Positions 15,201 to 23,020 of a stretch of 64,000 nt of DNA are shown here, one piece after another. The notes below the pieces were generated by a model. That model saw only the letters and a program-made list of their open reading frames with translations, did no database searches and was not told the origin of the DNA. The stretch is from Metapseudomonas resinovorans DSM 21078. Lineage in GTDB: Bacteria; Pseudomonadota; Gammaproteobacteria; Pseudomonadales; Pseudomonadaceae. The stretch covers positions 62,001 through 126,000 of the forward strand of contig NZ_AUIE01000001.1 in the NCBI RefSeq assembly GCF_000423545.1. The letters are read 5' to 3'. The position numbers were made by a program, and so were the translations under genes. Position 1 is the first letter of the stretch. The number at the start of each line of letters is the position of its first letter.

Positions 15201-17648
15201 CACCACCGACGCATCGTCCACCGGCGTGACGGTGATGTTCAGCGTGCTCTCGCTGCCGGTGTTGGTGACGTAGGTGACTTGCGGTACCGAACCGTTCCAG
15301 TTCTGCGCGGGGGTGAAGGTGTAATCACCGTTGCTGCCGAGGGTGAAGGTACCCACGTTGGTGATGGTGGCAGTCTGACCTGCGGTGAAGCTGCCAGTGA
15401 CGCCCGCCACGCTGAAGCTGGCGACGCTGAGGGTGTTATCCACATCGCTGTCGTTGCCTAGCACGTTGCCAGTGGCCGGGTTGTCTTCTGCGACGGTGTT
15501 GCTGTCGGCGACCAGGGCGGAGGCATCGTCGACCGGAGTGACGTCAGCAAAGCTCAGCTCGGCGGTATCAGTCAGACTGCCGTCGCTGACGGTGTAGGTC
15601 GCGGTCGGTACCGGGCCGTTGTAGTTCAGCGCCGGGGTGAAGGTGAAGCTGCCGTTGGCATTGATCACCAGCGAGCCGACGCCATTGATGGTCGCGGTCT
15701 GGCCAGCCAGGTAACTGGTTCCGCCGAAGCTGAAACCGGTAACGGTCAGGGTATCGCCATCGGCGTCGTTGTCATTGGTCAGTACATTGCCGCTGGCGGG
15801 GGTGTTTTCGGCCACCGCAGTCGGGCCGTCATTGCTGGCGACCGGTGCATCATTGACCGGGCTGACGTTGCCGAAGCTCAGCTCGCCGGTATCGGTGGCC
15901 GAACCGTCGGTGACGGTATAGGTCGCAGTGGGTACCGGGCCGTTGTAGTTCGGGGCCGGAGTGAAGGTGAAGCTGCCGTTGGTGTTGATCACCAGGGTGC
16001 CAACGCCGGTGAGGTTGGCGGTCTGGCCGGCGGTGTAGGTCGTGCCGCCCACCGTGAACTGGGTGACCGTGAGGGTATCGCCTTCTACATCGCTGTCGTT
16101 GGTCAGCACGTTGCCGGTGGTCGGGGTGTCCTCGCTTACCGGGACCGGACCATCGTTACCCGCTTCGGGGGCATCGTTCATCGGGGTGACGCTGATGTCC
16201 AGCGTCGAGCTGCTGCCGGTGTTGGTGGTGTAGGTGACCTGCGGCACGTCACCGTTCCAGTTGGCTACCGGAGTAAAGGTGTAGTTGCCGTTGGCGGCGA
16301 TGGTCAGGGTACCGATGCCTGCGATTACCGCGCTGGAACCTGCGGTGAAGGTGCCGGTGACGTCGGCCACGCTGAAGCTGGCAACGCTGAGGGTGTTATC
16401 CACATCGCTGTCGTTGCCGAGCACGTTGCCGGTGGCGGGGTTGTCCTCGGCGACGGTGTTGCTGTCAGCGACCAGAGCGGCCGCATCGTCCACCGAGGTG
16501 ACATCGGCGAAGTTCAGTTCGGCGGTATCGGTCGTGGTGCCGTCGCTGACGGTGTAGGTCGCGGTCGGTACTGGGCCGCTGTAGTTCGGCGCCGGGGTGA
16601 AGGTGTAGCTGCCGTTGGCGTTGATCACTAGGGTGCCAACGCCGGTGAGGTTGGCGGTCTGGCCGGCGGTGTAGGTCGTGCCGCCCACCGTGAACTGGGT
16701 GACGGTGAGGGTATCGCCGTCGGAGTCGCTGTCGTTGGTCAGCACGTTTCCGGTGGCGGGCGTGTCCTCGGTGACCGCAGTCGGGCCATCGTTGGCTGCA
16801 ACGGGGGCGTCGTTTACCGGATTCACGCCAATGGTGACGACGATCGTGTCGGTGCCGCCTTTGCCGTCATCGACGATGACCGTGAAGTTGTCGGTGCCGT
16901 TGAAGTTCGGGTTGGGCGTGTAGGTGTAGGAGCCATCCGGGTTGATCGCCACGGTGCCGTTGCGCGGGGCGTCGCCAGGCGCATAGGTGAGCGGGTCGCC
17001 ATCGGGGTCGGTGGCCCCCAGCTGTCCTGTGATCGGGGTGTCTTCGTCAGTGGAGATGCTGGCGTCCTGGCCTTGCGGGGACGCGTTAGGGCTATCCGGC
17101 ACATCAGGGATGGGCTGCTGGCTATCGTTCGACGGGAGCGTGGCATCTACGGTCGGAGTGCCGTCCTCTTCGACCAGCGCTGCGCCGGCCAGTGGCTCGG
17201 TTCCAGTGGGGAAACCAATGGTTGGGTCGACGCGGTCACCCGTCGCATCCAGCATCACGAAACTATGGCCGCCACCGGCGGCACCACCACCAGCGCCACC
17301 CGCGCTCGGGCCGGCCGCAGTGGCTTCGAGTTCCCTGGTCGGGTCGACACCCGCCTCGATGGCCTTCTGCAGTTGTGCAACGTCATCGGCGGGCGTCTGC
17401 GTGGCCGGCTGGGGCGCCTGGGCTCCAGTGCTGGCGTCCGTATCGGATTCGCTCCACTGGCTATCGCGGCCGAGGTCGACGGTGCGGCCATCGGTGAGTT
17501 CGAGCGTCACCATGCCTTCGAGGCCGGTTTGCAACTGATCGCCCTTGAAGAGTCTGTCGCCTTCGATGAGCAGGCGCTGGATACCCTCGGGCGACATGGC
17601 AAATACCTGGCCGACAATGCTTTTGACGATCGCAACGACACTGCTCAT
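9243..17648 (-). CDS. lapA: LapA-type giant surface adhesin (2801 aa)
   Basis: Type I-secreted biofilm adhesin. The N-terminal retention module (about 1-70) begins MSSVVAIVKSIVGQVFAMSP. A dialanine LapG site, TAAG, follows at residues 110-113, then a Gly/Ala linker. After one cadherin-like domain (about 190-277) come 17 tandem domains (278-2069) of two alternating types. Next are a further Ig/cadherin-like domain (2070-2179), a T1SS-143-like domain (about 2180-2330) and a C-terminal region. RTX calcium-binding nonapeptides (GGVGDDTLTGGKGSDTLWGG, about 2655-2685) and a C-terminal secretion signal end the protein. It is shorter than the 5000-8700-residue LapA of P. fluorescens and P. putida. 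LapEBC should export it; LapD and LapG should control its release. Confidence 0.93.
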   Translation of the reverse strand: MSSVVAIVKSIVGQVFAMSPEGIQRLLIEGDRLFKGDQLQTGLEGMVTLELTDGRTVDLGRDSQWSESDTDASTGAQAPQPATQTPADDVAQLQKAIEAGVDPTRELEATAAGPSAGGAGGGAAGGGHSFVMLDATGDRVDPTIGFPTGTEPLAGAALVEEDGTPTVDATLPSNDSQQPIPDVPDSPNASPQGQDASISTDEDTPITGQLGATDPDGDPLTYAPGDAPRNGTVAINPDGSYTYTPNPNFNGTDNFTVIVDDGKGGTDTIVVTIGVNPVNDAPVAANDGPTAVTEDTPATGNVLTNDSDSDGDTLTVTQFTVGGTTYTAGQTANLTGVGTLVINANGSYTFTPAPNYSGPVPTATYTVSDGTTTDTAELNFADVTSVDDAAALVADSNTVAEDNPATGNVLGNDSDVDNTLSVASFSVADVTGTFTAGSSAVIAGIGTLTIAANGNYTFTPVANWNGDVPQVTYTTNTGSSSTLDISVTPMNDAPEAGNDGPVPVSEDTPTTGNVLTNDSDVEGDTLTVTQFTVGGTTYTAGQTANLTGVGTLVINTNGSFTFTPAPNYNGPVPTATYTVTDGSATDTGELSFGNVSPVNDAPVASNDGPTAVAENTPASGNVLTNDNDADGDTLTVTGFSFGGTSYLAGQTATINGVGSLVINANGSFTFTPALNYNGPVPTATYTVSDGSLTDTAELSFADVTPVDDASALVADSNTVAEDNPATGNVLGNDSDVDNTLSVASFSVAGVTGSFTAGQTATITNVGTFTLGSNGDYTFTPAQNWNGSVPQVTYVTNTGSESTLNITVTPVDDASVVAPDTDTVTEDNSATGNVLGNDGDVDNTLSVASFSVAGVTGSFTAGQTATITNVGTFTLGSNGDYTFTPAANWNGEVPQVTYTTNTGSSSTLNITVTPVNDAPLASNDGPIAVTEDTPAIGNVLTNDSDIDGDTLTVTQFEVDGTTYTAGQTATITGIGSLVINANGSFTFTPAPNYNGPVPIATYTVSDGTATDTAELSFGNVTPVDDASVLVADTNTVAEDNPATGNVLGNDSDVDNTLTVASFSVAGATGSFTAGSSAVIAGVGTLTIAANGNYTFTPVANWNGAVPQVTYVTNTGSSSTLDITVTPVDDASALVADSNTVTEDNPATGNVLGNDSDVDNTLSVASFSINGVTGSFTAGSSAVIAGVGTLTIATNGNYTFTPVANWNGEVPQVTYVANTGSSSTLDITVTPVDDASVLVADSNTVAEDNPATGNVLGNDSDVDNTLTVASFSVAGVTGSFTAGSSAVIAGVGTLTIAANGNYTFTPATNWNGSVPQVTYVTNTGSSSTLDITVTPVDDASALVADSNTVAEDNPATGNVLGNDSDVDNTLTVASFSVAGVTGSFSAGSSAVIAGVGTLTIATNGNYTFTPAANWNGAVPEVTYVTNTGSESTLDITVTPVDDASVLVADTNTVTEDNPATGNVLGNDSDVDNTLSVASFSINGVTGSFTAGSSAVIAGVGTLTIATNGNYTFTPVANWNGEVPQVTYVTNTGSESTLDISVTPVNDAPLATNDGPIAVTEDTPAIGNVLTNDSDPENDALTVTQFEVDGTTYAAGQTASLAGVGTLVINANGSFTFTPAPNYNGPVPTATYTVTDGTATDTAELSFGNVTPVDDASVLIADTNTVTEDNPATGNVLGNDRDVDNTLSVASFSVAGITGSFTAGSSAVIAGVGTLAIAANGNYTFTPVANWNGEVPQVTYVTNTGSESTLDISVTPVNDAPLATNDGPIAVTEDTPVNGNVLTNDSDIDGDTLTVTQFEVDGTTYAAGQTATINGVGSLVINANGSFTFTPAPNYNGPVPTAIYTVSDGNLTDTAELSFGNVTPVDDASVLIADTNTVAEDNPATGNVLSNDSDVDNTLSVASFSVSGVTGSFTAGSSAVIAGVGTLTIAANGNYTFTPAANWNGEVPQVTYVTNTGSSSTLNITVTPVDDASALVADSNTVTEDNPATGNVLSNDSDVDNTLTVASFSVAGVTGSFTAGQTATIANVGSFTLGSNGDYTFTPVANWNGSVPQVTYTTNTGSSSTLSITVTPANDAPETIAATGSGNEDTVIAVNLSGSDIDGTVASFKLTSLPANGTFYSDAAATDPLSTSSVINAASNGATIYFKPNANWNGTTTFQYASTDNQGLADATPATGTITVNPFNDAPVFGTASGTATVSEEGLTSGSPDTTGAPTDSTNAQVANGTFAISDIDGPSLNVTLTAPTTALTSNGIPLAWSGSGTSTLSATAGGQTIMTISITSSGAYTVTLLGQLDHAVANAEDVRGFTVAVTASDGVNSSSGTLQINVEDDAPVMATPMQCILLDSSSATAIGELNLSIGADANGASIQFSTTTGVSVDSSGYILSTTLDKSGNEISTSSYLTYQGSKLHYVTGTNSVSALAANGTEVFRITADPISGQYKVTNFVDLDSPSSVLSNFNLSGGNSGLYDLGTNSRFSLQASATANGVADTVNTSNNSFGVGTGQSIDTGDLLNFTFIDKSTNQTTDLTSVTLTTDKLGNNESLTWSAYNSSGALVGAGTLNGVSSGTTTFTIDASKLNSGQFEFSTIKFGAGSGTSYKLIIDSLTGQTEAYDQRITLGVKATDGDQDSTASQPLQITFDSDNTLQAGSTGTALGGAAGANNLIGGVGDDTLTGGKGSDTLWGGEGADTFVWKAGDAGTAGDPDLDVVQDFKTSESDKLDLSDLLQGETTASIDNFLKLIVDTGTGTGTGHATLLVSKEGHLNDSEVAANHADLAITLEGAANQLSGASINSLIAGADPTIKIDHS
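11442..16817 (-). repeat. 17 tandem 104/108-residue adhesin repeats inside lapA
   Basis: Eleven A-type units (104 residues, 312 bp, beginning VDDAS and ending STLDITVTP) and six B-type units (108 residues, 324 bp, beginning VNDAP and ending TAELSFGNVTP) fill this stretch exactly. The order from the N-terminus is B A B B A A B A A A A A B A B A A. A-type units at positions 5, 6 and 17 carry the GQTATI/TNVGTFTLGSNGDYTF variant, while the others mostly carry GSSAVIAGVGTLTIAANGNY, indicating a mosaic history. Neighbouring units are near-identical at DNA level, so copy number may vary and assembly errors are possible. Confidence 0.95.
17310..17321 (-). other. LapG cleavage site (TAAG) in LapA
   Basis: Codons 110-113 of LapA encode Thr-Ala-Ala-Gly, the dialanine motif cut by LapG in characterised LapA proteins at nearly the same residue number. 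It is followed by a flexible Gly/Ala-rich linker, fitting an exposed cleavage site. Confidence 0.8.
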
Positions 17649-17767
17649 GGGGTGACTCTCCTGGAGTGGCTCTCAGCTGGCTTGTCGTCGCTGGGGGTCG
17701 TTCCGTCGACGACCAAGCGCAGGACTGACATTCCCTTTCTATAGTTAAGGCGTGGCGTAAAGGTGGC

Positions 17768-17781
17768 GCCAATAAATTGGC
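17768..17781. promoter_or_regulatory. FleQ-box-like palindrome upstream of lapA
   Basis: GCCAATAAATTGGC differs from the FleQ consensus (about GTCAATAAATTGAC) only at two symmetric positions. It lies about 120 bases upstream of the lapA start in an AT-rich stretch. A second partial site, TTGACCAATTGAC, lies at 17817-17829. FleQ, a c-di-GMP-responsive regulator, is known to control lapA in P. putida. The 17649-17987 gap holds no gene; it separates divergent lapA and lapE. Confidence 0.5.
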
Positions 17782-17987
17782 TTATTACGATTGGCTATTG
17801 GGAATATGCCAAAGTATTGACCAATTGACTCTCATCCTAAACAATCGAATGCATGCTGTCACTTTGATATTCATCGCTCGTCCCGTGCCGTAAAGTGTGA
17901 CTCGTATCACGACGTCCCAGCCTCGAAAAAAGGCCGCTTCCGGTGAAGTTTCCGGACCTCCAATTCAACGAAAAGGATGCCAAGAAC

Positions 17988-19340
17988 ATGCGTCTGCGCT
18001 TCTCCGCCGTTCTCCCGTTTGCCCTGGCTGTCAGCCTGCCCGCCCACGCTCAGAGCCTCTCCGAGGCAATGCAACGTGCCATGGATGCCCATCCGGAGGT
18101 CCAGGCTGGGGTGAACAGCCGTCTGTCGGCCGACAAACAGCTTCAGGCTGCCAAAGGGGGGTATCTGCCTTCGGTGGACCTGCTGGGGGGATATGGCCGT
18201 GAGGGCACTGACAACACCACCACTCGCGCCACCGGCGACGACCACTGGAAGACCATGACCCGTGGTGAGTCCAGCCTGCGTCTGCAACAGATGGTGTTCG
18301 ATGGCTTCGCCACCAAGAACGAGGTCGGCCGCCAGCAGGCCACTGTCAACTCCCGCGCGTACTCGTTGCTCGGTACTTCCGAGCGCACCGCGCTGGACGT
18401 GGCCCAGGTCTATATCGACGTGCTGCGCCGCCAGGAGATGGTGCGCCTGGCCCAGGAAAACCTGCGCAGCCACGAACGCATCTTCGACCAGATCACCCTG
18501 CGCAGTGAGCGTGGGGTAGGGCGCCTGGCCGACCAGGACCAGGCAGAAGCTCGCCTGGCCCAGGCCCGCAACAACCTGATCACCGAACAGACCAACCTGA
18601 GTGACGCTCGCACCAATTTCTACAGCGTCGTGGGCGTGGATCCGGTGGAACTCAGCGAGCCGGCTGGCCTGCCAGGGCAATTGCCGGAGTCCCTGGAGTC
18701 GGCTCGCCAGACCCTGCTTGCCAACAGCCCGATCCTGCGCTCCGCGGAGTCCGATGTCGCCGCTGCCGAGAAGCAGTATGACGCCGCCAAGTCCTTCTTC
18801 TATCCGCGCTTCGATGCCGAATTGTCCCGTGGGGCGGACAATGACCTGGACGGCGAGAACGGCCACGTCAACGAATGGCAGGCAATGTTGCGCATGCGTT
18901 ACAACCTGTTCGCCGGTGGCAGCAACAAGGCTGACCTGGAGTCCAAGGCCTACCAGATCAACGAAGCGCTGGACATCCGCAACAACGCCCTGCGTGTGCT
19001 GAACGAGGAACTGGGCCTGTCCTGGAACGCCCTGAATAACGCCCGAGAGCAGGTGCCGATTGCCCAGCAGTACGTTGACTACAGCACCCGCGTGCGTGCG
19101 TCCTACCAACAGCAATTCAGCATCGGCGAACGTACCTTGCTCGACCTGCTGGACAGCGAGAACGAACTCTTCACTGCCTCGCGTCGCTTGGTGGATCTGC
19201 GTTACACCGAGCTGTTTACTCAGTACCGCATCAAGGCGACCATAGGCGAGTTGCTGAAGAGCCAGGGAGTGGTGGCACCGATGGCAACGGTCGTACAGAC
19301 CGAACTGAAGCCACAGGCAACCCTTCCCGGCTTGAACTGA
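17988..19340 (+). CDS. lapE: LapE TolC-family outer-membrane channel
   Basis: TolC-type outer-membrane exit duct of a type I secretion system, 450 residues. The signal peptide MRLRFSAVLPFALAVSLPAHA is followed by two TolC repeats rich in coiled-coil helices (for example DQDQAEARLAQARNNLITEQ) and ending before the GERTLLDLLDSENELF motif typical of the family. The ATG at 17988 has AAGGAT nine bases upstream and starts directly at the signal peptide. A GTG at 17943 would add 15 residues before it and is less likely. It is divergent from its presumed cargo lapA and upstream of the transporter genes lapB and lapC. Confidence 0.92.
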   Translation: MRLRFSAVLPFALAVSLPAHAQSLSEAMQRAMDAHPEVQAGVNSRLSADKQLQAAKGGYLPSVDLLGGYGREGTDNTTTRATGDDHWKTMTRGESSLRLQQMVFDGFATKNEVGRQQATVNSRAYSLLGTSERTALDVAQVYIDVLRRQEMVRLAQENLRSHERIFDQITLRSERGVGRLADQDQAEARLAQARNNLITEQTNLSDARTNFYSVVGVDPVELSEPAGLPGQLPESLESARQTLLANSPILRSAESDVAAAEKQYDAAKSFFYPRFDAELSRGADNDLDGENGHVNEWQAMLRMRYNLFAGGSNKADLESKAYQINEALDIRNNALRVLNEELGLSWNALNNAREQVPIAQQYVDYSTRVRASYQQQFSIGERTLLDLLDSENELFTASRRLVDLRYTELFTQYRIKATIGELLKSQGVVAPMATVVQTELKPQATLPGLN

Positions 19341-19358
19341 ATCCCTGGATCCCACCTG

Positions 19359-19396
19359 CACCGCCAGGGCGAAGCGCCTGCTTCGCCCTGGCGGTG
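19359..19396 (+). terminator. 17-bp perfect stem-loop between lapE and lapB
   Basis: CACCGCCAGGGCGAAGC (19359-19375) and GCTTCGCCCTGGCGGTG (19380-19396) pair perfectly across a four-base loop. No T-run follows, so partial termination or processing that separates lapE from lapBC expression is more likely than complete termination. Confidence 0.65.
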
Positions 19397-19448
19397 AGTC
19401 CGGCTCCAGGCAGAGTCTTTCGTAGAACCCAGAGCAGAGTGCCCAGGC

Positions 19449-21605
19449 GTGGATCCAGAAGTCAGCCCGATTCAACTCAATACCGATCCCCGTGGGCAGC
19501 ATGACGATCCGTTGCTGGATTCGCTGCTATCCCTTTGCGTCCTGCACCGCAAACCCGCCAACCGGGCCATGCTCACCAGTGGCCTGCCGCTGCCTAAACA
19601 GCGCCTGACTGCCGAACTGCTGCCCCGCGCCGCGGCCCGTGCCGGTCTGCAGGGGCGCCTCCTGCAGCGTCGCCTGGAGCAGATCCCGAAGATCGCCATG
19701 CCCGCGCTGCTGCTGCTCAAGGAAGGCCGTTGCGCGGTGATGCTCGGCTGGAGCGACGATGGAACTGCTCGCCTGCTGCTCAGCGAGAGCGATGGCGGCG
19801 AGGTGAAGGTTTCCCGCGAGTTGCTGCAGGAGGACTACAGCGGCCAGGTGTTCTTCGCCCAACCCCAGCACAAGTACGACCTCAACCAGGGCAGCCTGAT
19901 TCCGCGCACCCAGTCCTGGTTCCGCGACACCCTGAAGCGCTCGCGCTGGCTCTACATCGATGCCGTCGCCGCGAGCCTGCTGATCAACCTGATCGGCCTC
20001 GGCGCGCCGCTTTTCGTGATGAACGTGTACGACCGCGTAGTGCCCAACCAGGCCGCCGCGACCCTCTGGGTGCTGGCCATCGGTATTTCTGGCGCCTACT
20101 TCTTCGACCTGCTGCTCAAGACCATGCGCGGCCTGTGCCTTGACCTGGCTGGCAAGAAGACCGACCTGATCATCTCCGCCACCTTGTTCGAGCGCATCGT
20201 CGGCATGGCGATGAAGTACCGCCCGATGCGGGTCGGCAGCTTTGCCCAGAACATCCATGAGTTCCAGACGCTACGGGACTTCCTGGCCTCGCTGACCCTG
20301 ACCAGCGTCATCGACCTGCCGTTCACCCTGTTGATCCTACTGGTGATCGGCCTGCTGGGCGGACATCTGGTATGGATTCCGATCCTTGCCTTCCCGCTGG
20401 CCATGGGCATCAGCTGGTTGTTGCAGAAGCCGCTGGTGGCAACCATGGACCGCACCATGGCGCTGGCCGCCGAACGTCAGTCGAGCCTGATCGAAACCCT
20501 CGCCGGTCTCGATGCGGTGAAGGTCAACAACGCCGAGAGCGACCGCCAGTACCTCTGGGAGCAGACCATCGGCACCCTTGGCCGCCTCGAGCTGCGGGTG
20601 AAGATGCTCTCCAGCCTGGCGATGAACCTGACGCTGATGATCCAGCAACTGGCCGGTGTGGTGATGATCGTCGCCGGGGTGTACCTGATCATGGACGGGG
20701 ACCTCAGCATGGGCGGGCTGATCGCCTGCTACATGCTCAACGGCCGAGCCCTTGGGCCGCTGACCCAACTCTCTGGCCTGCTCACGCGCTATCAGCAGGC
20801 GCGCCTGACCATGATTTCCGTGGACCAGATGATGGACCTGCCCCAGGAGCGCCAGGAGGGCGAGCAACCCCTGGTCCGTTCCAAGCTGCAGGGCAGCCTT
20901 GAGCTGCGGCAGATCAGCTTCACCTACCCGCATCAGCAGATCCCGGCCCTGAGCGATGTCAACCTGATCATCCGCCCGGGCGAGAAGATCGGCATCATCG
21001 GCCGCAGCGGTTCGGGCAAGAGCTCCCTGGCCAAGCTGATCGTCGGGCTCTACCAGGCTGACTCCGGCAGTCTGCTGGTGGACGGCACCGATATCCGCCA
21101 GCTGGACGTCAGCGAGCTGCGCCACAACGTCGGCTACGTCCCTCAGGATATCCAGTTGTTCAGCGGTACCCTGCGCGACAACCTGATGTCTGGCGCCCGC
21201 TATGTGGAAGACGAATTGGTATTGCAGGCGGCGGAGCTGTCCGGCGTGCACGAATTCGCCCGGATGCATCCGCAGGGCTATGAGCTGCAGGTCGGGGAGC
21301 GCGGGCAGAACCTCTCCGGCGGCCAGCGGCAGAACGTTGCCCTGGCGCGCGCCTTGCTGCTCGACCCGCCGATCCTGCTGCTCGACGAACCCACCAGTTC
21401 GATGGACAACCCTGGCGAGGAGCGCCTCAAGGAACGCCTCGCCTCGGTGATCGCCAACAAGACCCTGTTGCTGGTCACTCACCGCGCCTCGATGCTTTCG
21501 CTGGTGGATCGTCTGTTGATCATCGACCGTGGCCGGGTCATTGCCGACGGCCCGAAGGAAGCGGTCATGGAAGCGCTGAAGAAGGGGCAGATCAGTGTCG
21601 CATAA
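19449..21605 (+). CDS. lapB: LapB type I secretion ABC transporter
   Basis: Inner-membrane ABC exporter, 718 residues. A C39-peptidase-like domain (about 20-150) lacks the catalytic Cys, as in LapB/HlyB-type exporters that do not cut their cargo. Then come six TM helices (about 165-450) and the ATPase: Walker A GRSGSGKSSLAKL (about 517), signature LSGGQRQNVALARALL, Walker B ILLLDEPTSS. The GTG start gives MDPEVSPIQL, matching the beginning of known LapB proteins. It should energise export of LapA with LapC and LapE. The 3' end overlaps lapC by 11 bases, indicating translational coupling. Confidence 0.93.
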   Translation: MDPEVSPIQLNTDPRGQHDDPLLDSLLSLCVLHRKPANRAMLTSGLPLPKQRLTAELLPRAAARAGLQGRLLQRRLEQIPKIAMPALLLLKEGRCAVMLGWSDDGTARLLLSESDGGEVKVSRELLQEDYSGQVFFAQPQHKYDLNQGSLIPRTQSWFRDTLKRSRWLYIDAVAASLLINLIGLGAPLFVMNVYDRVVPNQAAATLWVLAIGISGAYFFDLLLKTMRGLCLDLAGKKTDLIISATLFERIVGMAMKYRPMRVGSFAQNIHEFQTLRDFLASLTLTSVIDLPFTLLILLVIGLLGGHLVWIPILAFPLAMGISWLLQKPLVATMDRTMALAAERQSSLIETLAGLDAVKVNNAESDRQYLWEQTIGTLGRLELRVKMLSSLAMNLTLMIQQLAGVVMIVAGVYLIMDGDLSMGGLIACYMLNGRALGPLTQLSGLLTRYQQARLTMISVDQMMDLPQERQEGEQPLVRSKLQGSLELRQISFTYPHQQIPALSDVNLIIRPGEKIGIIGRSGSGKSSLAKLIVGLYQADSGSLLVDGTDIRQLDVSELRHNVGYVPQDIQLFSGTLRDNLMSGARYVEDELVLQAAELSGVHEFARMHPQGYELQVGERGQNLSGGQRQNVALARALLLDPPILLLDEPTSSMDNPGEERLKERLASVIANKTLLLVTHRASMLSLVDRLLIIDRGRVIADGPKEAVMEALKKGQISVA

Positions 21606-22953
21606 GGGCTTCGGCGCGCTGCGCCAGTACTTCAAGGGCGGTGACTCGCTGTCCGACCAACCGCTGCCGGAGGTCAACAAGGCCCTGGTGGAAGATGCAC
21701 CGCGCGTCGTGCGGCTGACCATCTGGACCCTCATCGGCTTCACCCTGTTCATGGCGCTCTGGGCGCACTTTGCCCAGGTGGATGAAGTCACCCGTGGCGA
21801 AGGCAAGGCGATTCCCTCCTCGAAGTTGCAGAAGGTGCAGAACCTGGAAGGCGGCATCGTGTCCGAGCTCTTCATCCACGAGGGCCAGGTGGTGGAAGTG
21901 GGTGATCCGTTGCTGCGTCTGGACCCGACCCGTTTCGAATCGAACGTCGGCGAGACCGAGGCTGACCGCAACGCCATGCAGCTGCGGGTCGAGCGCCTGA
22001 GCGCCGAGGTTGACGACCGCCCGCTGGAAATCTCCGAAGCGCTTCGCAACGTCGCCCCCGAGCAGGCGGGCAGCGAGGACGCCCTGTACCGCAGCCGGCA
22101 GCAGCAGCTCCAGGAAGAGGTGGCCGGCCTCGAGGAACAACTGGTGCAGCGCCGCCAGGAACTGCAGGAGTTCATCTCCAAACAAGGCCAATACCGCAAC
22201 AGCCTGCAACTGCTGCGTCAGGAGATCGCCATCTCCGAGCCCCTGGTGGCCCAGGGTGCGATCTCCAAGGTGGAAGTGCTGCGCCTGCGCCGTGCCGAAG
22301 TGGAGAACCGAGGCGAGCTGGAAGCCACTAGCCTGGCCATTCCCCGCGCCGAGTCAGCGATCAAGGAAGCCGAGCGCAAGATCGCCGAGACCCGCTCGCG
22401 CTTTCGCAGCGAGGCGCTGGCCCAGTTGAACGAGGCGCGTACCGAGCTGAACAAGGCCAACGCCACCGGCAAGGCCCTGGAGGACCGGGTCAAGCGCACC
22501 CTGGTCACCTCGCCGGTGCGGGGAATCGTCAAGCAGTTGCTGGTCAACACTATCGGTGGCGTAATCCAGCCGGGCAGCGACCTGGTGGAGATCGTGCCGC
22601 TGGACGACACGCTGCTGGTAGAAGCACGCATCCGGCCGCAGGACATTGCCTTCCTGCACCCCGGACAACGCGCCATGGTCAAGTTCACCGCCTATGACTT
22701 CACCATCTATGGCGGGCTGACCGCCGATCTGGAGCAGATCGGCGCGGACACCATTACGGACGAAGACGGCAACAGCTTCTACCTGATCAAGTTACGCACC
22801 CAGAAGAGCCACCTGGGTAGCGACCAGAACCCGCTGCTGATCATTCCCGGCATGGTTGCTTCGGTGGATATCATGACCGGCAAGAAGAGCATCCTGAGCT
22901 ACCTGCTCAAGCCTATCGTCCGCGCCAGGGCTGAGGCTCTGCGCGAGCGCTGA
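21595..22953 (+). CDS. lapC: LapC HlyD-family membrane fusion protein
   Basis: Periplasmic adaptor of the type I secretion system, 452 residues. A cytoplasmic N-terminus is followed by one TM helix (LTIWTLIGFTLFMALWAHF, about 42-60), a biotinyl-lipoyl half motif (VQNLEGGIVSELFIHEGQVV), and long coiled coils (about 120-300). The second lipoyl half is VTSPVRGIVKQLLVNTIGGV, with a beta-barrel at the end. It starts with GTG inside the last codons of lapB. It bridges LapB to LapE. Confidence 0.93.
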   Translation: MSHKGFGALRQYFKGGDSLSDQPLPEVNKALVEDAPRVVRLTIWTLIGFTLFMALWAHFAQVDEVTRGEGKAIPSSKLQKVQNLEGGIVSELFIHEGQVVEVGDPLLRLDPTRFESNVGETEADRNAMQLRVERLSAEVDDRPLEISEALRNVAPEQAGSEDALYRSRQQQLQEEVAGLEEQLVQRRQELQEFISKQGQYRNSLQLLRQEIAISEPLVAQGAISKVEVLRLRRAEVENRGELEATSLAIPRAESAIKEAERKIAETRSRFRSEALAQLNEARTELNKANATGKALEDRVKRTLVTSPVRGIVKQLLVNTIGGVIQPGSDLVEIVPLDDTLLVEARIRPQDIAFLHPGQRAMVKFTAYDFTIYGGLTADLEQIGADTITDEDGNSFYLIKLRTQKSHLGSDQNPLLIIPGMVASVDIMTGKKSILSYLLKPIVRARAEALRER

Positions 22954-22963
22954 TCGAGCCAAG

Positions 22964-22988
22964 GGTGGATAGTGCGCTTCTATCCACC
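22964..22988. terminator. Stem-loop after lapC
   Basis: GGTGGATAG and CTATCCACC form a 9-bp perfect stem with a seven-base loop, 11 bases past the lapC stop and before the convergent mmsB. It probably serves as a terminator. Its GGTGGAT/ATCCACC form also resembles a common Pseudomonas intergenic palindrome. Confidence 0.6.
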
Positions 22989-23020
22989 GCCTACGGGTTC
23001 CCGCCCAGCGCCTCCTGACC

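Noticed and set aside
12447-15461. 1004-codon open frame on the plus strand, antisense to lapA
   Set aside because: It mirrors the lapA tandem repeats (GVGDVGDLRY/VAQHVAGG pattern repeating every 104 codons) and has no start signal or domain of its own.
11442-16817. Regularly spaced repeats that could suggest a CRISPR-like array
   Set aside because: The 312/324-base units are in-frame protein domains of lapA with no short spacers.
20337-22199. 620-codon minus-strand frame across lapB and lapC
   Set aside because: Shadow of two clear plus-strand genes; composition is typical of an antisense frame.
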